Source: Cloacimonetes bacterium UBA6097 (GTDB lineage: Bacteria > Cloacimonadota > Cloacimonadia > Cloacimonadales > Cloacimonadaceae). From it: a stretch of DNA of 64,000 nucleotides. Of the stretch, positions 34,500 through 43,256 are shown one piece after another; the stretch's first letter is position 1; the number at the start of each line of letters is the position of its first letter. Position numbers and translations under genes: made by a program. The stretch covers positions 42,168 through 106,167 of the forward strand of contig DIWV01000003.1 in NCBI GenBank assembly GCA_002435865.1, given 5' to 3'. The notes under the pieces were generated by a model. It made no database searches, was not told the origin of the DNA, and saw only the letters and a list, made by a program, of their open reading frames with translations.

Positions 34500-35843
34500 A
34501 TGAATAAAATAAATCAACCAATATCCGTTTCCCTGATTATTAAACATGCTGCCATTCTGACTTTGGATAAAAACCATTCCGTTATTGAAAATGGAGCAAT
34601 TGCTATAGATAATGATACTATCGTTGCTATTGGCAAGACAGGAGATATCCTGCAGAATTACCAGTCTGAGCAGGTTATCGATGCATCAGATTGTATCGTA
34701 ATTCCCGGACTGATAAATGCCCATACGCATATGCCCATGACATATTTTAAGGGACTGGCAGACGACCTTCCATTGGATAAATGGCTGAATGGCTTCATCT
34801 GGCCTTTGGAGGGAAAGCTGGTCAATTATAACTTTGTTTATGACGCTACTTTACATGGAGCAGCGGAAATGATAAAGAACGGCATCACCCTGGCAAATGA
34901 CATGTATTTTGAAGGTGATGCCATGGCAAAAGCATTAACCAAAGCAGGTTTGCGTTGTATAATTGGTGATCCTGTCATTGGAGATAGGGTAAAAGAAAAA
35001 GATAATGTCTACTTAGTCGGGCAGGACGCTATTGCCAACCGGATTAAGTACAAAGACAACCCCCTGGTTGATTTTTCACTGGCTCCTCATGCTATTTACA
35101 GTAATTCCAAACCTATCCTGGAAAAATGTGCGGAAGTTGCTCTGGATAATGATTTATTGGTGCATATCCACATCTCAGAAGCAGATTGGGAAAAGCCTGA
35201 CTGCATTGAAAAGTATGGTAAAAAGCCGGTTGAATTTCTCAATGATATCGGTCTGCTGAAAAGCAAAATAGTCCTGGCACACGGTATTTATGTGGATGAA
35301 GAGGAGATGGATATCCTGGCAGCCAACAATGCTTCCATCGCCATATGCACAGAAAGCAATCTCAAGCTGGCAAACGGATTTGCACCTCTTAAGGATTATC
35401 TGAAGCATAAAGTCCGTTGCTGTTTTGCCACCGACGGCGTTGCCAGTAATAACAATCTGGACCTTCTGGCAGAACTTGATTTCAATGCCAAAATCCATAA
35501 GAACTTAAGCGGTGACCCCACCTTTCTGCCTGCAGAACAAATGTTGTCCATGGCAACAATAGAATCTGCCAAAGCTATACATAAAGAACATGAACTTGGT
35601 TCTATTGAGGTTGGCAAGAAAGCTGATATAGTAATTCTGGACTGTAATTCCGTGCAGGCACAGCCGATGTATAATCCATATTCCCAGGTGATATACTCCC
35701 TGGGCGGCAGGGCAGTTCGCGATGTTGTTATCAACGGAGAAATGGTGCTTAAGGATAAAAAGCTGACTAAACTTGATGAGAATGAGCTGATAACAAAAGC
35801 CAAAGAGTACAGAACCAAGATATTAAATGAGTTAAAGCAATGA
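34500..35843 (+). CDS. mtaD: 5-methylthioadenosine/S-adenosylhomocysteine deaminase
   Basis: The 447-residue amidohydrolase has the metal-binding NAHTHMPMTYFKGLADDLPL, then HIHISE, LAHG, and TDGVASNNNLDLLAE, with the MtaD-type EGKLV after the first motif. It deaminates adenosine-type purines released from SAM-dependent reactions. Pairing with mtnA suggests a route from methylthioadenosine through methylthioinosine. Its stop codon overlaps the smpB start (ATGA-type). Confidence 0.92.
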   Translation: MNKINQPISVSLIIKHAAILTLDKNHSVIENGAIAIDNDTIVAIGKTGDILQNYQSEQVIDASDCIVIPGLINAHTHMPMTYFKGLADDLPLDKWLNGFIWPLEGKLVNYNFVYDATLHGAAEMIKNGITLANDMYFEGDAMAKALTKAGLRCIIGDPVIGDRVKEKDNVYLVGQDAIANRIKYKDNPLVDFSLAPHAIYSNSKPILEKCAEVALDNDLLVHIHISEADWEKPDCIEKYGKKPVEFLNDIGLLKSKIVLAHGIYVDEEEMDILAANNASIAICTESNLKLANGFAPLKDYLKHKVRCCFATDGVASNNNLDLLAELDFNAKIHKNLSGDPTFLPAEQMLSMATIESAKAIHKEHELGSIEVGKKADIVILDCNSVQAQPMYNPYSQVIYSLGGRAVRDVVINGEMVLKDKKLTKLDENELITKAKEYRTKILNELKQ

Positions 35844-36280
35844 GAGCAATCAAAAACCGCAAAGCAGAGCACGAATTTTATATCATCCAGAGCCTGGAAG
35901 TCGGCATTGTGCTTACAGGTTCTGAGATAAAATCCATCCGGGCAGGTAAAATCAATTTCAAGGACAGCTATGCCAAGATAGAAAACAACGAATGCTGGCT
36001 GATGAATTTCCATATCAGCGCCTGGGAAAAAGCTTCTTTCTTTAACCATGATCCGGAACGCAAACGTAAATTACTCCTCAACAAACAGGAGATAAAGAAG
36101 TTAAGGGTCAAGGTTGAGGAACAGGGCATGACGCTTATTCCGGTAGAAATCTATATCAACGAAATGGGATATTGCAAGCTCAAACTTGCTTTGGCGAAAG
36201 GCAAACACAGTTACGACAAGAGAGAAACGCTCCAAAAGAAAGATTTGGAGCGCGAAAGAGACAGAGACAATAAGCCCTGA
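35840..36280 (+). CDS. smpB: SsrA-binding protein SmpB
   Basis: The 146-residue protein matches SmpB throughout: KNRKAEHEFYI near the N-terminus, LTGSEIKSIRAGKINFKDSY, WLMNFHI, DPERKRKLLLNKQEI, and the tail GKHSYDKRETLQKKD. SmpB binds tmRNA to rescue stalled ribosomes. The ssrA gene was not found in the window. Confidence 0.96.
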   Translation: MRAIKNRKAEHEFYIIQSLEVGIVLTGSEIKSIRAGKINFKDSYAKIENNECWLMNFHISAWEKASFFNHDPERKRKLLLNKQEIKKLRVKVEEQGMTLIPVEIYINEMGYCKLKLALAKGKHSYDKRETLQKKDLERERDRDNKP

Positions 36281-36306
36281 CCTGGATATTCTATTTCTTT
36301 AAATAA

Positions 36307-36951
36307 TTAATCCACTATTATTGATGGTCGTTCTTCGTCTTTTTTCGGTTCCTGTTCAAAATCGAGCAGGATGCTTTCTCCGCCGATTAAGTTCTGTTTT
36401 TCCTGCACCATTATTTTAGCAGAAGCAGGTACACGGATGGCAAGCATTGCTGTACCGGGCAGAATGCCAATCACAGCTCCGTGGATGTTCTTATCGCCAA
36501 AGAAATTAAGTTTATCGGTCTGGAAACGGATATTTACCTGACCCTTAGGTGTTTCAAAATTCCAGTTGGACGTATTTTCCATTTGCAGTCCCGGAAATGG
36601 CAACCGAACTTCCACTATATCCAGAAACGATTTACGGATAGTTATCATGGTATCGTCTTCTATTTTGCGGATGGACTGCACTTTACCGTCAACGGGAGCA
36701 ACAAAGACACCTTCACCGGGAGCGAGAATCTTGTGCCGTGTACGGAATAAAATACGTTCCAGTAAATACCAGCCAAAAGCCAAAAGAGTCGGGTAAAATA
36801 TCCAGGGCTGCGGCCAGACAAAATTTAATACCATTAAAATAACTACAATTATAAGTGGGATTAGCTGCCGGAGGAACTGGATGGATTTAATTTTATGCAG
36901 CACATTGGGATCTGAGGTAAGTACTTTGGTCTTGAAATCCGGTTCTGGCAT
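36307..36951 (-). CDS. Phosphatidylserine-decarboxylase-like membrane protein without the pyruvoyl motif
   Basis: The 214-residue protein has two helices near 27-45 and 48-66, then a beta-rich domain opening LERILFRTRHKILAPGEGVF and VAPVDGKVQSIRKI, which parallels RDPxRxxPxxxxVxSPADGKV of PSD-type decarboxylases. The family's central His and the (L/F)GS(T/S) self-cleavage motif are missing; the matching place reads IGGESILLDFE. So it is either a non-catalytic relative or a look-alike with a barrel-sandwich fold. GGAGG 7 nt before the ATG supports the start. It is convergent with smpB. Confidence 0.55.
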   Translation of the reverse strand: MPEPDFKTKVLTSDPNVLHKIKSIQFLRQLIPLIIVVILMVLNFVWPQPWIFYPTLLAFGWYLLERILFRTRHKILAPGEGVFVAPVDGKVQSIRKIEDDTMITIRKSFLDIVEVRLPFPGLQMENTSNWNFETPKGQVNIRFQTDKLNFFGDKNIHGAVIGILPGTAMLAIRVPASAKIMVQEKQNLIGGESILLDFEQEPKKDEERPSIIVD

Positions 36952-37129
36952 AATTCTGCCTCCTTACACTGTTCTCTAACATTTATAGTATTTTTCAGTG
37001 TTTAGTAAACTCATTAAAGTGCAATAAACACACAATATTCAATGTAATTAAACAGATTTTTACTGTCAATCAATTTAAGCATATAAGGAATATCACACAT
37101 ATCAAGACCCTTTATATAATCTCACTTTT

Positions 37130-37262
37130 ATCTAATTTAAATCAGTATAACTACAGTATATTTAATGTATATCATCTGTATAGTTTCTGTATCCGGGTAT
37201 ACAGAAACTATACAGAAACTATACTGCAGATATACTGCAACTATACTGAAGATTATAAGGAA
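37130..37262. repeat. Period-11 intergenic palindrome, element 5 (ten-unit array)
   Basis: Five left units end in (A/T)GTAT: TAAATCAGTAT (37138), AACTACAGTAT, ATTTAATGTAT, ATCATCTGTAT, AGTTTCTGTAT (to 37192). After a 6-nt centre CCGGGT come five mirror units: ATACAGAAACT (37199), ATACAGAAACT, ATACTGCAGAT, ATACTGCAACT, ATACTGAAGAT (to 37253). The inner stem is a perfect 17-bp inverted repeat (37176-37192 with 37199-37215). Outer TAAGGA is at 37256-37261. It lies in the 417-bp gap upstream of the PSD-like gene; nothing else is evident there. Confidence 0.92.
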
Positions 37263-37368
37263 GAAGTAAACAATTGGAGAGGGTTTGAACTAAAGAGAAT
37301 GAGCCTTAAGTAATCACGGAGAGATTATTTATAATTGTAGAAGTAGATTTAAATCCACGGAAGTAATG

Positions 37369-37821
37369 TTAATCAGCTCTGGTCCATTCACTTGTGCGTC
37401 CAAGCAGTTTAATACCGATGTAACCGCGCAGCTTGAGCAGATTGCTACCCTCCAGATAAGCAACACAGGCGTGTGTTTTCCCTGTCCTGGGATCGTAAAC
37501 CTTGCCAAATTCGTATTTGCCTTCATCTGTATAAAGCAGATCTTTCACAACAACCAGGCCTACTCTGGAGCGAGTTTTGAGCTTCTGGTCCGGATTCATG
37601 AAATCAAGCATAATTTTACCATGCTTATCATAGGGATTTTTAATCCAGTTCAGCCTTCCGCCATAACCTGTATCAGTTTTATAGACTTTCACGGATATGT
37701 TTTTATCTTCGTTCAGCCAGGTTCCCAGAATTGTATCGCAATGAAGCGAATTTTGAGAAATGGAATAAACAGGTATTATCAACAGGCACAAAAGACTCAG
37801 AACAAGTAATAAAATGCGCAT
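37369..37821 (-). CDS. DUF2147 exported protein, copy 1
   Basis: The 150-residue protein has a signal peptide (about 1-21) and a DUF2147 domain: DTILGTWLNEDKNISVKVYK, GGRLNWIKNP, RSRVGLVVVKDL, YDPRTGKTHACVAYLEGSNL and LKLRGYIGIKLLGRTSEW. DUF2147 proteins are small secreted lipocalin-like barrels of unknown ligand. It is the downstream member of a tandem pair. Confidence 0.9.
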   Translation of the reverse strand: MRILLLVLSLLCLLIIPVYSISQNSLHCDTILGTWLNEDKNISVKVYKTDTGYGGRLNWIKNPYDKHGKIMLDFMNPDQKLKTRSRVGLVVVKDLLYTDEGKYEFGKVYDPRTGKTHACVAYLEGSNLLKLRGYIGIKLLGRTSEWTRAD

Positions 37822-37918
37822 TTACAGCTCCCGGGCAGTCCTTGCGGACGTATTTCTATTTCAGTTAAGTTTAAGTTACAAATTTAAGCTATTTGAATCA
37901 GGATTCAGACAAAAAGGT

Positions 37919-38371
37919 CTATTCTGCCTTCGTCCATTCGCTGGTGCGTCCAATCAGGCTGATGCCGATAAAACCACGCAGTTTAAGCAGGTTATTGTTT
38001 GCCAGTTTAGCCTGGCAGGAATATGTCTTGCCGCTTTTGGGATCATAAATCTTGCCACCGTCATAATTGATACCCTTGTCATACTCAAGGTTGGTCAGTA
38101 CAACCAGACCAAGGCGGGGACGTGTTCTCAACTTTGGGTCAGGATTTTCGATATCGGTCTTGGGTTTGCCTTTGGCATCATTGGGATTTTTCAACCAGAT
38201 AACTTTTCCGAAAAACTTGCCGTCAACTTTCGTTATTTCTATCTTTGCATCTTTTTCCGCATTAAACCAAACTCCGAGAATGGCGTCGCCGGGAGCGGCT
38301 TTCTGGGCAAATGCCAGAGCAGGAATAAGCATTATTGATAACAGGCACAGGGTTAAAATGATATTCTTCAT
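37919..38371 (-). CDS. DUF2147 exported protein, copy 2
   Basis: The start is set at the ATG at 38369-38371, preceded by AAGGAGC, giving 150 residues; a longer frame to 38476 would translate a REP-like repeat and is rejected. A signal peptide (about 1-22, ending ALAFA) is followed by the same DUF2147 pattern as the neighbour: DAILGVWFNAEKDAKIEI, FFGKVIWLKNPND, RTRPRLGLVVLTNL, KIYDPKSGKTYSC, LRGFIGISLIGRTSEW. The two copies arose by tandem duplication and have diverged. Confidence 0.9.
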   Translation of the reverse strand: MKNIILTLCLLSIMLIPALAFAQKAAPGDAILGVWFNAEKDAKIEITKVDGKFFGKVIWLKNPNDAKGKPKTDIENPDPKLRTRPRLGLVVLTNLEYDKGINYDGGKIYDPKSGKTYSCQAKLANNNLLKLRGFIGISLIGRTSEWTKAE

Positions 38372-38395
38372 AGTGTGCTCCTTATAAATTACTTT

Positions 38396-38448
38396 GTCAT
38401 ACCCGTGAAGGCGGGTATCTTTAAAATTCCTGCCTGCGCAGGAATGAC
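38396..38448. repeat. REP-like paired hairpin (GTCAT...ATGAC)
   Basis: Two GC-rich hairpins, ATACCC/GGGTAT (38399-38418) and ATTCCTGC/GCAGGAAT (38426-38445), lie back to back, bounded by GTCAT (38396-38400) and ATGAC (38444-38448). A related half-unit occurs at 63191-63215. This resembles widespread REP/BIME-type repeats. Confidence 0.8.
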
Positions 38449-38475
38449 TTATATTTATGTTATTGTTACGTTTCA

Positions 38476-39771
38476 CTATATGATATTGCAGCGTTGTAAA
38501 ATGTAATCTACATTTTTCAGATAGCGCTCAAAGTTAAAGATATCTTTTATCTGCTTTTCTGATAAGACATTAGTAATTGTTTCATCCTGCAGCACGATGT
38601 CAAGGAAATGCTCTCTGCTCTGCAGGCATTTCATGGCGTCACGCTGCACATAGCTGTAAGCTGTTTCACGGGTCATACCGTTCTGTGTAAGGTGCAGCAG
38701 CAGCGCTTGTGAAAAGACTAATCCGTTGGTTTTCTCAATATTCAGCAGCATATTGTCTGAATTGACTTTCAGGTTTTCCATCAAATCTATGGTCTTGCCC
38801 AGCATATAATGTATCAGGATGCAGGAATCCGGCAGAATTATGCGTTCGACAGAGGAATGGGAAATATCCCTTTCATGCCAGAGAGCGTTATTCTCAAAGG
38901 CAGACATGGCATTACTACGGATTACTCTTGCCAGACCGCAAAGCTGCTCACTGACAATTGGATTACGCTTGTGAGGCATGGCAGAAGAACCTTTCTGTCC
39001 CGTGCCAAAGCTCTCCTCCACTTCCATAACTTCGGTGCGCTGCAAATGACGGATTTCCAAAGCTATTTTCTCTATTGTGGAAGCAATTATTGCCAGCACT
39101 GACATATAAAAGGCATGGTTATCTCGCTGAATAACCTGTGTACTTACGTTCGCAGGCTTGAGTTCCAGATATTTGCAGGCTTTAACTTCGACCTGAGGAT
39201 CAATATGCGCATAATTACCCACAGCACCGGAAAGCTGACCTACACTAACAGTGTCGATAGCTTCCTGCAAACGCTTTATGTTGCGTTGAGTTTCGTCAAA
39301 CCAGAGGGCAAACTTCAGTCCGAATGAGGTTGGTTCTGCATGAATTCCATGTGAACGTCCCATGCAAAGTGTCCTGCGATGGGCTTTTGCCTTCAGTTTC
39401 AGAACTTCGCTCAGGCGATTTAGTTCGGACATAATGAGCAGTCCTGATTGCTTTAACTGCAGGGCTGTAGCTGTATCCAGAACATCAGATGAAGTAAGTC
39501 CGTGGTGAATCCAGCGCGAAGCAGGTCCCACATATTCAGCAACATTGGTCAGGAAAGCAATCACGTCATGCCGGGTAGTGACTTCGATTTCATCAATCCG
39601 TTCAGCATCAAAGTCCGCTTTTTCCAGAATTACTTCCAGATCTTCAGTCGGAATAATGCCCAGTTCATTCATCGCCCTGCAGGCTGCCATTTCTACTTCC
39701 AGCCAGCATTCATAACGGTTTTCCACCGTCCAGATACGCTCCATCTCTGCTCTTGTGTAGCGTTTAATCAT
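38476..39771 (-). CDS. purB: Adenylosuccinate lyase
   Basis: The 431-residue protein is PurB of the short bacterial type: RYTRAEMERIWTVENRYECWL at the start, TSSDVLDTATALQLKQS, GRSHGIHAEPTSFGLK, and the fumarase-superfamily signature GSSAMPHKRNPI. It acts twice in purine synthesis (SAICAR cleavage and adenylosuccinate to AMP). GGAGC before the ATG supports the start. It follows the LolA-like gene by 20 bp. Confidence 0.96.
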   Translation of the reverse strand: MIKRYTRAEMERIWTVENRYECWLEVEMAACRAMNELGIIPTEDLEVILEKADFDAERIDEIEVTTRHDVIAFLTNVAEYVGPASRWIHHGLTSSDVLDTATALQLKQSGLLIMSELNRLSEVLKLKAKAHRRTLCMGRSHGIHAEPTSFGLKFALWFDETQRNIKRLQEAIDTVSVGQLSGAVGNYAHIDPQVEVKACKYLELKPANVSTQVIQRDNHAFYMSVLAIIASTIEKIALEIRHLQRTEVMEVEESFGTGQKGSSAMPHKRNPIVSEQLCGLARVIRSNAMSAFENNALWHERDISHSSVERIILPDSCILIHYMLGKTIDLMENLKVNSDNMLLNIEKTNGLVFSQALLLHLTQNGMTRETAYSYVQRDAMKCLQSREHFLDIVLQDETITNVLSEKQIKDIFNFERYLKNVDYILQRCNII

Positions 39772-39791
39772 AATTGCTCCATAGCTTAAGG

Positions 39792-40493
39792 TTATTCGGG
39801 CTCGGTTTCACTGTTGTTTAAAGGGATATCGTGCAATATCTTATCATAATCTATTGTCCCAGGATTAAACTCCAATGGCACGATTTCAATATCTTTATAT
39901 TCACGCTCATTTATCTGCAGTTCTGCCATTGGCGTGCCGTTATATTTAATCTGAATCTTGGTGGAATAATTTCGCCTGTTATAGATGATATTTGCTTCAA
40001 TGTTAAAGTCAGTGCTTTTGATATTGGATAGACGGTATTTTTTATCAAAAGAAAAGATAGTATTGGCAGTTTTTAATTCACGTTTGGAGATAATTTCCTG
40101 CTGTTTAAGCTGTAAAGAATCCGTAAAATGCATCAGCTTTTCTATGGAACCGGGAGGGACAAACCAATTGAGGTCAAGTCCCTGAAGTTGTTCAATCTCA
40201 GGAGCATCTATAACAATCCTGTCTTTCAGGTATAGAATGAGGAAAGGCTTTGCCTGCAAGCCGATAATCCCGCTGTCCAGAACGTCCAGACGCAGGGATG
40301 TGCTGTCTTTTGCCAGGACAAAGTTCTTTCGCATGGAAAAAGCGGAAGACTGCACCTGAATGATGCCCTGCCACTTAAATTGCTGCCATTGTTCAAGGTT
40401 CTTCTTTAAAAGTATGGCAGGTTTCTTTTTGGCAAAGAGAGATAGGTTCATACTGATGAGTATGATTAAAATGAGGAGCAGAAGCTTGCGCAT
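39792..40493 (-). CDS. Exported LolA/LolB-like lipid-carrier fold protein (tentative)
   Basis: The 233-residue protein has a signal peptide (about 1-21) and a beta-rich domain with WQGIIQVQSSAFSMRKNFVL, SLRLDVLDSGIIGLQAKPF and a C-terminal half of antiparallel strands with charged turns. The half-barrel outline recalls LolA/LolB or DUF4292 proteins, which carry lipoproteins to the outer membrane, but no decisive motif is present. Position next to lgt, the lipoprotein-modifying enzyme, is suggestive only. The start has GGAG upstream and lies 3 bp after lgt. Confidence 0.5.
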   Translation of the reverse strand: MRKLLLLILIILISMNLSLFAKKKPAILLKKNLEQWQQFKWQGIIQVQSSAFSMRKNFVLAKDSTSLRLDVLDSGIIGLQAKPFLILYLKDRIVIDAPEIEQLQGLDLNWFVPPGSIEKLMHFTDSLQLKQQEIISKRELKTANTIFSFDKKYRLSNIKSTDFNIEANIIYNRRNYSTKIQIKYNGTPMAELQINEREYKDIEIVPLEFNPGTIDYDKILHDIPLNNSETEPE

Positions 40494-40496
40494 AGC

Positions 40497-41315
40497 TTAC
40501 TCCGGATGTTTTACAGAGTTCTTCTTGTATAAATACCAGATTCCGACTGCAGCTGCAACCACCATCAAAAAACTGAGTAACATCCCGACAGTGATAAATC
40601 CAAGGAAAAGACCATGTCTGTAGAGATCAATCTCATCGGGCTGGCGGAAAAATTCAATGAAGATTCTAAAGATTCCGTAGCTTCCAATAAAAGCCCAGAA
40701 TCCCATGCCTGCTATTTTTGTCTTGCGGTAGACATATTGGGATATGAGTGCCAGGACAACGCCTTCCAGGAAGAATTCGTAAAGTTGTGTGGGATGCCGT
40801 GGCTGACCATCGGATTCAGGAAAAATCATTGCCCACGGGACATTTGTCACTCTGCCGTAAAGCTCGCCATTGATAAAGTTTCCTAACCTGCCAAGCCCCA
40901 GTCCGATTGCAACCAAAGGCATCATCGGGTCTGCCATCTTCCAGAAATTAAGCTTGTTTTTCTTGAGGAATATTGCTCCTGCAATGATTACTCCCAAAGC
41001 TCCGCCATGGAAGGACATCCCTCCTGACCAGACAGCAAATATCTCCAATGGATGATGCAGATAATACAAAAGATTGTAAAATATTACGTAGCCTAGTCTT
41101 CCGCCAATAATAACACCCAGCATCAAGGAAAAAATAAGTCCTTCATACTGCTCTTTGGGCAGGACTATTTTCCTGAATTTAAGGTTTTGGCGGTAGAAAA
41201 TATATCCCAGAACAAAGCTGAGAACATAAAACAGACCATACCAACGAATCTGCAGGGGAAAGCCAAGTAATGTAAATTTTACAATGTCGGGATTAATCTG
41301 CGGATAGGCTATCAT
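40497..41315 (-). CDS. lgt: Prolipoprotein diacylglyceryl transferase
   Basis: The 272-residue membrane protein transfers diacylglyceryl from phosphatidylglycerol to the lipobox Cys. Signatures are FPLQIRWYGLFYVLSF, GGRLGYVIFYN, WSGGMSFHGGALG and the Lgt motif GLGLGRLGNFINGELYGR. Seven membrane segments are expected. Many lipoproteins in the window would be its substrates. Confidence 0.95.
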   Translation of the reverse strand: MIAYPQINPDIVKFTLLGFPLQIRWYGLFYVLSFVLGYIFYRQNLKFRKIVLPKEQYEGLIFSLMLGVIIGGRLGYVIFYNLLYYLHHPLEIFAVWSGGMSFHGGALGVIIAGAIFLKKNKLNFWKMADPMMPLVAIGLGLGRLGNFINGELYGRVTNVPWAMIFPESDGQPRHPTQLYEFFLEGVVLALISQYVYRKTKIAGMGFWAFIGSYGIFRIFIEFFRQPDEIDLYRHGLFLGFITVGMLLSFLMVVAAAVGIWYLYKKNSVKHPE

Positions 41316-41330
41316 AGCTTATTCCTTATT

Positions 41331-42113
41331 CTACTTTGTCATGTTATTCAGGGTTGTTATGATTTTTTCAACTGCTTCGTCCGGGTCACCTTCAAATTTT
41401 TCTGTGAGTTTATCGTGCTTGGGAGTAAAGATGTGCATCACCTGTGTGGGAGAGCCGTTAAGTCCAACCAGCTTTTCATCCAGTCCGAGGTCATCACAAT
41501 TCCAGATTTTCAGCTCAACAGACTTTGATTTCATTTTACCCCGCAAGGAAGGCAGCCTGGGATTATTTATTTCTTTAACAACACTAATCAGAGCAGGAAG
41601 CTGCATTTCAACCTTGTCGCTGCCGTCTTCCATCAGGCGCTGGAGAACCATTTTCCTGCCTTCAACACTGTCTACCTTTCTTACAAAGCAGGTTTGAGGA
41701 ATCTTCAGATGAGCAGCTATTCCGGGTCCTACTTGAGCAGTATCACCATCAATTGCCTGCTGGCCTGTGATTATCAGGTCAAAGGTACCGAGTTTGGTAA
41801 TTGCTGCTGCCAGGGTATAACTTGTAGCCCAGGTGTCTGCTCCAGCAAATTTACGGTCAGAAAGCAGGATGATCTCATCTACTCCTAAAGAAACTGCTTC
41901 CCTGAGAGCACTTTCCACCTGAGGTGGTCCCATGCTGATAGCTGTAACGGTTCCGCCGAATTTCTCCTTCAGAATGACAGCTTCTTCAATGGCATACGTG
42001 TCAAAAGGATTGAGGATGCTTTCCACACCTTCTCTAACCAAAGTATTGGTGACAGGGTCAATTTTGATTTCTGTTGTGTTGGGGACTTGCTTAATACAAA
42101 CTATTATGTTCAT
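41331..42113 (-). CDS. etfB: Electron transfer flavoprotein beta subunit
   Basis: The 260-residue protein is EtfB: NIIVCIKQVPNTTEIKIDP, NPFDTYAIEEAV, SMGPPQVESALREAVSLGVD, GADTWATSYTLAAAI and the family signature around GQQAIDGDTAQVGPGIA. It binds AMP and pairs with EtfA (FAD) to shuttle electrons to or from dehydrogenases. No etfA follows or precedes it here, which is unusual, since the two are nearly always adjacent. GGAATT lies before the ATG. Confidence 0.93.
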   Translation of the reverse strand: MNIIVCIKQVPNTTEIKIDPVTNTLVREGVESILNPFDTYAIEEAVILKEKFGGTVTAISMGPPQVESALREAVSLGVDEIILLSDRKFAGADTWATSYTLAAAITKLGTFDLIITGQQAIDGDTAQVGPGIAAHLKIPQTCFVRKVDSVEGRKMVLQRLMEDGSDKVEMQLPALISVVKEINNPRLPSLRGKMKSKSVELKIWNCDDLGLDEKLVGLNGSPTQVMHIFTPKHDKLTEKFEGDPDEAVEKIITTLNNMTK

Positions 42114-42127
42114 AATTCCTGCCAGGT

Positions 42128-43231
42128 TTATTTATAAAAGCTTTTTATGGTATCAATTACATAGTCGAGTTGCTCAGTGGTCAGCTCAGAATAGATTGGA
42201 ATGGACAGCACTTTTTCTGTAAGTTCTTCAGATACGGGACAATCACTTTTCTTGCCGCCTAAAGCTGCAAAACAATCCTGCAAATGCAAAGACAAAGGAT
42301 AATAAACTGCATTGCCAATCCCCTTCTCAGAGAGGTATTTCATCAGTTCTGCCCTGTTTTCCACAATTAGGGTAAATTGATTATAGACTGTCAAAGCTTT
42401 GGGATGAATATATGGCAGTTTGATTTGCGGAATATCCTTAAGATGCTCGTAATAATAAGCTGCGTTGCGTCTGCGTGCTTCTGACCAGCCTTGCAGATAA
42501 TCCATCTTCACGGAAAGGATTGCTGCCTGGAATGTATCAAGACGGCTGTTTAATCCCACCCATCTATGGAAGTATTTTGGATTTTCGCCATGTACCCTGA
42601 GTTGTTTAAGTTTGGCTGCAAGGTCATCATTATTAGTCAGGCACATACCGGCATCACCCATGGCACCAAGGTTTTTACTCGGGAAAAAGGAAAGAGTGCC
42701 GATATCACCAAAAGAACAGCTTATCCTGCCATCCCATTTGGAACCTATACCCTGGGCATTATCTTCAATAACGTAAAGGTTTCTTTTTCTGGCAATTGCC
42801 ATGATTGCATCCATATCACAGGGTTGACCGAATAAATGCACGGGCATGATTGCTTTGGTTTGGGGAGTGATGGCAGCTTCAATCAAATCAGGATTAAGAT
42901 TAAAAGTTCTGGAATCAATATCCACGAAAACAGGCTTGGCATGATTCCGCCAGATTGAACTGGCAGTGGCAAAAAAAGTAAAGGGAGTAGTAATAACTTC
43001 ATCTCCTTCTCCAATGTCCAGGGCTTTGATGGCAATCACCAGAGCATCAGTTCCGGAAGCACAGCCAATGGCATGTTTGATACCAAGGTAATCAGCCATT
43101 TTATCTTCAAAGGCTTTAACCTGAGGACCCATAATGTAATGGTGGTCTGCCAGAACTTCATCTATTGCCTGTCTAAGTTTGGGCATTATCGGTTCATATT
43201 GTGCGTGCAAATCCAGTAATGGTACTTTCAT
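42128..43231 (-). CDS. DegT/DnrJ/EryC1/StrS sugar aminotransferase
   Basis: The 367-residue PLP enzyme belongs to the sugar-nucleotide aminotransferases: CASGTDALVIAIKALDIGEG, DEVITTPFTFFATASSIW, PVHLFGQPCDMDAIM, EDNAQGIGSKWDG and SFFPSKNLGAMGDAGM (Lys of SKN binds PLP). It probably aminates a keto-sugar for a surface glycan. It stands just downstream of an SLBB export protein and an NAD-dependent epimerase, an arrangement typical of polysaccharide loci. AGGAGA before the ATG. Confidence 0.9.
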   Translation of the reverse strand: MKVPLLDLHAQYEPIMPKLRQAIDEVLADHHYIMGPQVKAFEDKMADYLGIKHAIGCASGTDALVIAIKALDIGEGDEVITTPFTFFATASSIWRNHAKPVFVDIDSRTFNLNPDLIEAAITPQTKAIMPVHLFGQPCDMDAIMAIARKRNLYVIEDNAQGIGSKWDGRISCSFGDIGTLSFFPSKNLGAMGDAGMCLTNNDDLAAKLKQLRVHGENPKYFHRWVGLNSRLDTFQAAILSVKMDYLQGWSEARRRNAAYYYEHLKDIPQIKLPYIHPKALTVYNQFTLIVENRAELMKYLSEKGIGNAVYYPLSLHLQDCFAALGGKKSDCPVSEELTEKVLSIPIYSELTTEQLDYVIDTIKSFYK

Positions 43232-43256
43232 TTATTCTCCTAAAAAACCTGTTTGT

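Noticed and set aside
38372..38476. Longer N-terminus for the second DUF2147 protein
   Set aside because: It would translate the REP-like repeat and place a signal peptide internally; AAGGAGC supports the ATG at 38371.
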